Shown piece after piece: positions 58,835 to 64,000 of a DNA stretch of 64,000 nucleotides. Under the pieces are notes generated by a model, which had not been told where the DNA came from, ran no database searches, and worked only from the letters and a program-made list of their open reading frames with translations. Positions within the stretch are counted from its first letter, which is position 1. The number at the start of each line of letters is the position of its first letter. The position numbers and the translations under genes were made by a program. Source of the DNA: an uncultured Collinsella sp. (GTDB lineage: Bacteria; Actinomycetota; Coriobacteriia; Coriobacteriales; Coriobacteriaceae); assembly GCA_900542085.1 (NCBI GenBank), contig UQMK01000008.1, forward strand, positions 13,427 through 77,426. Reading direction: 5' to 3'.

Positions 58835-59893
58835 CTACTCCATGTAGTAGAAATCATCGGCCGGGAGCTTGCCGCCCACGGCGCTCGCGTCCGCATCGGC
58901 CAGCACCTTCAGGTACCCACCGAGCGCCGCCTTCATATCCTTCCCCGTCATGCACACGAGCATGCACCCGGGAATCGCCTTTTCGGCAATCGTGGCGTTA
59001 TCCACGATGCCCGCATCAACCACAGCCTGAGCCCATTCCGCCGGTGCTGCGTTGACAGCCTCGACGCTCGCCGCATGGCAGCTCAAGAATTCCGCCACGG
59101 CCTCGGGATGCTCCTCGGCAAAGGCACGGCGCACCACGGTCACACCCGTCAGCAAACGGGAGCCCGTGTCACCCGCCAGCTCGTCCCACACATCGGTCAG
59201 GCTCACCGGCGCCGACAGCTTGCCCTCGCTCTTGGCAATGGCCGCCGTCTTGAACGGCTCCGGCAGCACGCCCACGGCGGACGGGTCGGCAAGCAGGGCC
59301 GACAGCACCTCGGTGGGCTCGCTCTTAAACTCAAGCGCCACCTGGCCGGTCAGGCCCGCGCGCTCCAGCAGGTAGTTCATGACGTACTCCGGCGTGGTGC
59401 CCTTGCCCGTCATGTAGACGGTGCGACCCGCCAGGTCGCCAAACGAGGTCACGTCCGCGTCGCCCGTCACCACGTTCAGCACGCCCAGCGTGTTGATGTC
59501 GATGACCTGTACCGCGCCCTCGGTCTTGTTGTAAAGCACGCTCGCCACGTTGGCGGGCACCAGGGCAATGTCGATATCGCCCTGAATAACCTTGGGCACG
59601 ATCTCGTCGGCGGCGGCGCTAATCGCAAAGTCAAACTCATTGTCCGTCTCGCCGTTTGCGACCTGGTCCATAAACTGCACCAGACCGATCGACGTCGGGC
59701 CCTTGAGCGACGCGACGTGCACCTCAACCGGCTCGGCAGCGGCACCGACAGCGGCAGACCCGGCAGCCGAGCCCGCAGAAGACCCCGCCCCCGCAGCTCC
59801 GCCGCCACAGCCAACCAGCGCAAACGACAGCGCACCCGCGGCGAGCACCGAGGCAAACCCCCGGCGCGACATCTCAACATCAAAAGTGTACAT
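58835..59893 (-). CDS. Tat-type lipoprotein substrate-binding protein of ABC importer
   Basis: 352 residues from the ATG at 59893, 2 bases after the hydrogenase stop; GAGGGGG lies about 10 bases upstream. The signal contains both a twin-arginine motif (SRRGFASVLAAGALSFAL) and a lipobox (FALVGC). A Gly/Ala/Ser linker is followed by a periplasmic-binding fold of the SsuA/THI5/NMT1 type (GDIDIALVPANVASVLYN, GRTVYMTGKGTTPEYVMNYL, GVLPEPFKTAAIAKSEG). The ligand is unknown. Placement directly behind a hydrogenase suggests a cofactor or precursor for redox metabolism, which is inference. Confidence 0.88.
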   Translation of the reverse strand: MYTFDVEMSRRGFASVLAAGALSFALVGCGGGAAGAGSSAGSAAGSAAVGAAAEPVEVHVASLKGPTSIGLVQFMDQVANGETDNEFDFAISAAADEIVPKVIQGDIDIALVPANVASVLYNKTEGAVQVIDINTLGVLNVVTGDADVTSFGDLAGRTVYMTGKGTTPEYVMNYLLERAGLTGQVALEFKSEPTEVLSALLADPSAVGVLPEPFKTAAIAKSEGKLSAPVSLTDVWDELAGDTGSRLLTGVTVVRRAFAEEHPEAVAEFLSCHAASVEAVNAAPAEWAQAVVDAGIVDNATIAEKAIPGCMLVCMTGKDMKAALGGYLKVLADADASAVGGKLPADDFYYME

Positions 59894-59895
59894 CG

Positions 59896-61707
59896 CTAGC
59901 ACGCCCCCTCATTGGGCATCGACCAGGCGTGATGGTCGGTATGCAGTAGCTCCTCGGCCAGCGGCGAGAGCGGCTCGCCCAAGAACTCGCGATAGCACGC
60001 CTGGACATCGGGATTCTCGTGCGAGAAGCGAATGTCCGCCTTCGCATCCAGGCCCCACAGCACCTGGCCACGCTCGGCTGCCAGCTCGCAGCCGTCATGG
60101 ATGGGCTGACCGCCGCCACCGACGCAGCCGCCCGGGCACGCCATGACCTCGACGAAGTCATAGCTCGCACGGCCGTCGCGAATCGCGTCGAGCAGGCGGG
60201 CGGCGTTGCCCAGCCCGTGCGCCACGGCGACGCGCACCTTGGTGCCATCGATATCGGCGACGGCCTCCTTCCAGCCGTCCAGGCCACGCACGTCGGTAAA
60301 GAAATCGGCATCCGGGTTCTTGCCCGTCACCAGGTAATATGCCGAGCGCACGGCAGCCTCCATCACGCCGCCCGTGGCACCAAAGATCACGCCCGCGCCC
60401 GTGCCAAAGCCCAGCGGCGTATCGAGCGGCTCCTCGGTAAGCGTGTCCACGCTCACGTGGCTCGCGCGGATCATGCGCACCATCTCGCGCACTGTCAGTG
60501 CAACGTCTACGTCGGGCGCGCCGTTCTCGCCCACCATGCTCGGCAGCGCGCACTCGGCCTTCTTGGCCGTGCACGGCATCACGGACACCACGAACAGGCG
60601 CTCTGGTTCCACACCCAGCACCTTGGCGTAGTAGGTTTTGGCAATAGCGCCGAACATCTGCTGCGGCGACTTGGACGTAGACAGGCTGTCGACAAACTCG
60701 GGGTAACGCGCCTTCACAAAGCGCACCCAGCCCGGGCAGCAGCTCGTAAACATGGGCCAGCCGCGGCTGTCACCCTCGCCCTTGGCGGCGGCGCCCAGGC
60801 GTTCGAGCAGCTCGGAGCCCTCCTCCATAATGGTGAGGTCGGCCGAGAAATCGGTATCGAACACGTACTCAAAGCCCACGCGGCGCAGCGCGCAAGCCAG
60901 ACGCTCAACGGCTGCCTCCTCGCGCGAAATGCCGAGTTCCTCGCCCCAAGCGCTGCGCACGGCAGGCGCGATCTGCACCAGCACGATCTTGTCGGGATCG
61001 GCGAGAGCATCGAACACGGTCTCGGTGTCGTCGCGCTCGCGCAGCGCGCCCGTCGGGCAATGCGTGATGCACTGGCCGCATGCGACGCAATCGGTCTTGC
61101 CGATCGGCGCGCGTCCGCGGGTACCCACGGCGGTATGTGTGGCACGGTTGGTCAGGTCCCAAATCCCCAGGCCCTGCACGCTCTCGCACACCTTGATGCA
61201 GCGCATGCATTTAATGCACTTGTCGTTTTCGCGGATGATGGGGAAATCGAAATCCCAGCCCTCGCCCGCCAAATGCCTTTGATACGGCAGATAGAAAATG
61301 CCCAGGTCGTTGGCGATGGTCTGCAGGTTGCAGTTGCCGCTGCGCACGCAGCTCGTGCACTGCGAATCGTGCTGGGACAGCAGCAGCTGCACGTTGGTGC
61401 GACGGGCCTCGCGCGCCTTGGGGCTGTTGGTGTGGACCACCATGCCGTCGAGCACGTAGTTGTTGCAGGCGGCAACCAGCTGATCGCAGCCCTCGACCTC
61501 GACCACGCACACGCGGCAGCCGCCGATCTCGTTTAGATCGCGCAGGTAGCACAGGGTAGGAATCTGGATGCCGACGGACTTGGCCGCATCCAAGATCGTG
61601 GTGTGCTCGGGAACCACGACCTCGCAATTATCGATAGTGAGCTTGACCATGTTGAGTGCTCCGCTTTCGGTGTTGTCGCTGACGGTGGTTTTATTGGGCT
61701 CTACCAT
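59896..61707 (-). CDS. [FeFe]-hydrogenase, group A, with N-terminal Fe-S domains
   Basis: 603 residues from the ATG at 61707, which overlaps the end of the upstream gene by 7 bases; GGAGG lies 8 bases upstream. An N-terminal [2Fe-2S] domain (TLCYLRD...CRVCVVEVEGC...CNNYV) is followed by a His-Cys3 cluster region (HDSQCTSCVRSGNCNLQ) and two [4Fe-4S] clusters (CIKCMRCIKVC, CVACGQCITHCPTG). The H-cluster signatures are FTSCCPGW, VMPCTAKKAE and MACPGGCVGGGGQP. It makes or oxidises H2. The linked flavoprotein implies NAD(P)H involvement, possibly electron bifurcation with ferredoxin. Confidence 0.95.
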   Translation of the reverse strand: MVEPNKTTVSDNTESGALNMVKLTIDNCEVVVPEHTTILDAAKSVGIQIPTLCYLRDLNEIGGCRVCVVEVEGCDQLVAACNNYVLDGMVVHTNSPKAREARRTNVQLLLSQHDSQCTSCVRSGNCNLQTIANDLGIFYLPYQRHLAGEGWDFDFPIIRENDKCIKCMRCIKVCESVQGLGIWDLTNRATHTAVGTRGRAPIGKTDCVACGQCITHCPTGALRERDDTETVFDALADPDKIVLVQIAPAVRSAWGEELGISREEAAVERLACALRRVGFEYVFDTDFSADLTIMEEGSELLERLGAAAKGEGDSRGWPMFTSCCPGWVRFVKARYPEFVDSLSTSKSPQQMFGAIAKTYYAKVLGVEPERLFVVSVMPCTAKKAECALPSMVGENGAPDVDVALTVREMVRMIRASHVSVDTLTEEPLDTPLGFGTGAGVIFGATGGVMEAAVRSAYYLVTGKNPDADFFTDVRGLDGWKEAVADIDGTKVRVAVAHGLGNAARLLDAIRDGRASYDFVEVMACPGGCVGGGGQPIHDGCELAAERGQVLWGLDAKADIRFSHENPDVQACYREFLGEPLSPLAEELLHTDHHAWSMPNEGAC

Positions 61708-63533
61708 TCCAGGTTCCTCCCTCCGCGGAACGCGCCAAAGCCAAAGTGATCGCAACGCAGGCAGCGGCTCGCCTCTTGGCGCGCCTCCTGCTCGGTGAGA
61801 CCCTGCTCAACCAGATTCCAATCGTGAATGCGCTCGCCGGCCTCGCGCTCGCCCAGCTCGCAGCGACCGCACTCATGCTTGCCCTTAAACTGGACGGTCG
61901 GCAGCTCGACCTCGAGCTTGATCTTGTGGTCGAATCCCAGGTAGTGGTCGATGTTTGCCGACGCCACGCGGCCGGCATTGATGGCGCGGATGACGGTGGC
62001 GGGGCCAGTCTGGCAGTCGCCGCCGCTAAAGAGGCCATCGAAGTTGGGCACGGCGCCGTCCGAATCGGTGACGACGCAGCCCCACTTGCAGGCAATGCCC
62101 ATCTCCTCAAACGGCTTGGAATCGATGTCCTGGCCAATGGCGACGAACACGCGCTCGCAGGGGATGACGCGCTCGGGCGTGGCGGCGGCACGCGGAGCCG
62201 GACGACCGCGGCGGGGCTCACCGATAATCTGCGGCTGCACGCGCAGGCCGTTCACGCGACCGTCCTCGCCCGTCTCGATGGCGAGCGGGGCCGTCAGCTC
62301 CAGCACCTCGCAGCCCTCGGCCTGGGCACCGGCGATCTCGGCGTCCTGGGCCGTCATATCGCAGATGCGACGGCGGTAGACGATGCTTACCTTTTCGGCG
62401 CCGCAGCGCACGGCAGAGCGTGCCACGTCCATGGCCACGTTGCCGCCGCCGATGACGCACACGCGCTGGCCGCTCAGGTCGGGCAGCTCGTCATCGCCGA
62501 TGGCGCGCAGCATCTTGACAGCCGACTCAACGCCGGGCGCCTCTTCGCCCGGAAGGCCGAGCTTCTTATCGCTGTGGGCACCGATGGCCAAGTAGACGGC
62601 ATCGAACTCGCCGCGCAGGCGAGCGAGCTCCTCGCCGTTCACGGAGTGGTCGAGCTCCACGTCGATACCGGCGCTCATGATCCAGTCGATCTCGGCCTGC
62701 AGGCGCTCGCGTGGCAGACGATAGCTGGGGATGCCGTAGCGCAGCATGCCGCCCAGGTGGTGACGCTGCTCAAAAATGGTCACCTTGTGGCCCATCACGG
62801 CCAGATAGTAGGCGCATGAAAGGCCGGCCGGGCCGCCACCGATCACGGCGATGCGCTTGCCGGTGTTGTCGGCCACGCTGGGCTTGTAATCGTTGAGGTC
62901 GCTGTGCTCAACGGCAAAACGCTTGAGGGCGAGGATGTTCATGGGATCGTCGACCATGCCGCGACGGCAGTGCATCTCGCAGGGATGCTCGCACACCAGG
63001 CCGCAAACGAGCGGCAGTGGATTGTTCTTGCGGATGACCTTGACGGCATCGGCATAGCGACCGGCCTCGACGAGCGAAATGTACCCGGGAATGTCGACGT
63101 GCGCCGGGCAGCCCGAGACGCACGGAACGCGGGCATCGCGGTCAAAGCCGCAGGAGTGCTCACGGATGTGGTGCTCAAAGTCGTCGCGGAAGCCGCGAAT
63201 GGCCGTGAGCGCCATGGCGCCGGCCTCGTAACCGATGGCGCAGTCGCTCGAAAGATAGATGGTGCGGGCCGTGCGCTCAATCAGGTTGAGCGTAGACTCA
63301 TCGGCACGCCCTTCGAGCACATCGGCGAGCAGGTCGCTCAGCGCGCTCAGGCCCACACGGCAGGGCGTACACTTGCCGCAGCTCTGGGTGGAGCACAGGT
63401 TGACGAGCGCTGCCGTAAACTCAACGGGACACGGGGCGAGTGAACTCACCGCCAGACGACGTCCGAGCGCATCGTGCAGGTCGTCCATGACGGCCTGAGC
63501 GTGGCTGCGTTCCATTACATGCAGTCGAGCCAT
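61701..63533 (-). CDS. NuoF-C-terminal/GltD-like fused flavoprotein, hydrogenase partner
   Basis: 610 residues from the ATG at 63533 (GAGGGGAT upstream). Residues 30-115 match the NuoF C-terminal [4Fe-4S] domain (TQSCGKCTPCRVGLSALSDL). Residues 130-560 match GltD-type oxidoreductases: Cys pairs CVSGCPAHVD and CGLVCEHPCEMHCRRG, FAD-binding IAVIGGGPAGLSCAYYLA, NAD(P)-binding VCVIGGGNVAMDVARSA, and GLFSGGDCQTG. The C-terminus has Cys pairs CGRCELGE and CLRCDHFGF. Similar fusions occur in electron-bifurcating NADH/NADPH-ferredoxin or hydrogenase complexes. No NuoE-like subunit is in the window. It overlaps hydA, so the complex is co-translated. Confidence 0.9.
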   Translation of the reverse strand: MARLHVMERSHAQAVMDDLHDALGRRLAVSSLAPCPVEFTAALVNLCSTQSCGKCTPCRVGLSALSDLLADVLEGRADESTLNLIERTARTIYLSSDCAIGYEAGAMALTAIRGFRDDFEHHIREHSCGFDRDARVPCVSGCPAHVDIPGYISLVEAGRYADAVKVIRKNNPLPLVCGLVCEHPCEMHCRRGMVDDPMNILALKRFAVEHSDLNDYKPSVADNTGKRIAVIGGGPAGLSCAYYLAVMGHKVTIFEQRHHLGGMLRYGIPSYRLPRERLQAEIDWIMSAGIDVELDHSVNGEELARLRGEFDAVYLAIGAHSDKKLGLPGEEAPGVESAVKMLRAIGDDELPDLSGQRVCVIGGGNVAMDVARSAVRCGAEKVSIVYRRRICDMTAQDAEIAGAQAEGCEVLELTAPLAIETGEDGRVNGLRVQPQIIGEPRRGRPAPRAAATPERVIPCERVFVAIGQDIDSKPFEEMGIACKWGCVVTDSDGAVPNFDGLFSGGDCQTGPATVIRAINAGRVASANIDHYLGFDHKIKLEVELPTVQFKGKHECGRCELGEREAGERIHDWNLVEQGLTEQEARQEASRCLRCDHFGFGAFRGGRNLEW

Positions 63534-63742
63534 AAGATCCCCTCTCACATGGCAGCCCGGAGGCGAGGCCGGGCGAAATTGCTACACGCAACACACTGAC
63601 CTATAAAGTTGTTAGGTCTCCACGCGGTTCGGCAGGCGGTATGAAATGTCACCTTCAGCGGTGAAATAGAACATCACCGCAGATAAATGCCATATTTGAT
63701 AAACGCGTTACCCACAATGCGGCACTTGGGAACACTCCTTGT

Positions 63743-63775
63743 TTGGTGCAAGGGGGACAGTTTTGTTTGCACCAA
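63743..63775. repeat. Inverted repeat family D, copy 1
   Basis: TTGGTGCAA (63743-63751) and TTGCACCAA (63767-63775) are perfect inverted repeats with a 15-nt loop. They sit just left of the family A palindrome. Confidence 0.75.
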
Positions 63776-63780
63776 TCATG

Positions 63781-63848
63781 AGTTGCGGTGAAATAGGGAC
63801 TGAAAAGCCACTCAAAAGGCCAAAACAGTCCGTATTCCACCGCAACTT
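63781..63848. repeat. Palindromic repeat family A, copy 4 (diverged)
   Basis: AGTTGCGGTGAAATAGGGAC (left, from 63781) and CAGTCCGTATTCCACCGCAA (right, from 63826) are inverted repeats with two mismatches and a 23-nt loop. Confidence 0.85.
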
Positions 63849-63855
63849 CAAGACG

Positions 63856-63888
63856 TTGGTGCAGATTAACCTGACCTCTTTGCACCAA
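63856..63888. repeat. Inverted repeat family D, copy 2
   Basis: TTGGTGCA (63856-63863) and TGCACCAA (63881-63888) pair with a 17-nt loop. With copy 1 they flank the family A palindrome, and the right arm touches the terminator. Confidence 0.7.
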
Positions 63889-63922
63889 AAAGGGCCCCGA
63901 GCATAGTCTGCTCGGGGCCCTT
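63885..63922 (-). terminator. Intrinsic terminator of the gene at the right edge
   Basis: AAGGGCCCCGAGCA and TGCTCGGGGCCCTT form a perfect 14-bp stem with a 5-nt loop. On the minus strand it is followed by TTTTTGG, so it ends the transcript entering from the right. Confidence 0.92.
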
Positions 63923-63954
63923 AGTTCACCTCGCTCTAGCGGGCGATGCGTGTG

Positions 63955-64000
63955 TTATTTGCGCTTGCCGCCGCCGTCACCGGGGCGACGGGAGCTGCCG
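63955..64000 (-). CDS. C-terminal tail of a minus-strand gene, 5' part outside window
   Basis: Fourteen codons end at TAA (63955-63957) and read GSSRRPGDGGGKRK. A terminator follows at 63922-63885. Basic Gly/Arg tails like this are common in DEAD-box RNA helicases and other RNA-binding proteins, but the identity cannot be fixed from this fragment. Confidence 0.6.
   Translation of the reverse strand, partial: GSSRRPGDGGGKRK

Larger units (their letters stand above)
63534..63954. other. Repeat-rich intergenic region upstream of the hydrogenase operon
   Basis: It contains, in order: the operon promoter region with inverted GACCTA / TAGGTC (63598-63618), a small palindrome GCGGTGA / TCACCGC (63658-63680), TTGGTGCA-type hairpins at 63743 and 63856, a family A palindrome between them, and a terminator at 63885-63922. 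No real ORF is seen. Confidence 0.6.

Noticed and set aside
60019..61536. Plus-strand 505-residue ORF opposite the hydrogenase
   Set aside because: Its His/Ala-rich sequence mirrors the Cys/Asp codons of the real gene.
63655..63888. 77-residue minus-strand ORF upstream of the hydrogenase operon
   Set aside because: It runs through nested palindromes (families A and D) and has no ribosome site.

Overview
The window is about 60% GC, gene-dense, and reads as chromosome of a strictly anaerobic gut actinobacterium of the class Coriobacteriia, most likely Collinsella. I infer this from the giant Ig-like/DUF4430 surface protein, the Tat-plus-sortase surface enzyme, the [FeFe]-hydrogenase, superoxide reductase and formate-THF ligase, and the protein styles. 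No tRNA, rRNA, CRISPR array, transposase or prophage was seen.

Layout. (1) 1-5850: the 5' part of a very large secreted protein on the minus strand, running off the left edge. It ends in the window with three repeats of DUF4430, a transcobalamin-C-terminal-like fold, and a cobalamin riboswitch precedes it. (2) 5963-11414: UbiB-like kinase with a small partner, C69 dipeptidase, and folD-fchA. (3) 11792-16024: two tandem paralogous lipoproteins, then a Tat-exported, sortase-anchored PI-PLC-like protein. (4) 16119-18990: accessory-looking cluster with a PH-like small protein, YhcG/DUF1016 nuclease, ADP-ribosylglycohydrolase, a small partner ORF, and a possible type I toxin/RNA locus. (5) 19209-27142: zinc-ribbon protein, CDF metal exporter, membrane protein, fhs, and ruvC-ruvA-ruvB. 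(6) 27280-44171: a degenerate NAD-synthetase-like protein, superoxide reductase, SNF2 helicase, dnaE, addA and addB. (7) 44391-50029: YerC, a small membrane protein, an Rrf2 regulator divergent from cysK, mnmA, and an HTH-HipA-like kinase gene between two nearly identical palindromes. (8) 50081-57224: M42 peptidase, FucO-type alcohol dehydrogenase, DUF1275 protein, YgiQ radical SAM protein, CPBP protease, orphan RelB/DinJ-like antitoxin. (9) 57452-63533: a four-gene minus-strand operon with a NuoF/GltD-type flavoprotein, [FeFe]-hydrogenase, Tat lipoprotein binding protein and a fused permease-ATPase. (10) The C-terminal tail of another gene at the right edge.

How genes work together. folD, fchA and fhs cover the formyl/methenyl/methylene-THF interconversions. 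The FolD here lacks the usual cyclohydrolase lysine, so FchA probably supplies that step. ruvCAB and addAB serve recombination, and dnaE replication. Rrf2, cysK and mnmA form a sulfur-handling neighbourhood. The hydrogenase and its flavoprotein probably balance NAD(P)H and ferredoxin during fermentation.

Several families of long inverted repeats sit between genes (arms built on TTGCGGTGAAATAG, on GGGGACGGAGGAAAACGGAT, and others). They are the main structure not explained by genes. The strongest candidates for something under-described are the B12-riboswitch-controlled DUF4430 surface protein, the convergent small-RNA/peptide locus at 18776-19070, and the self-contained HTH-HipA-like kinase unit.
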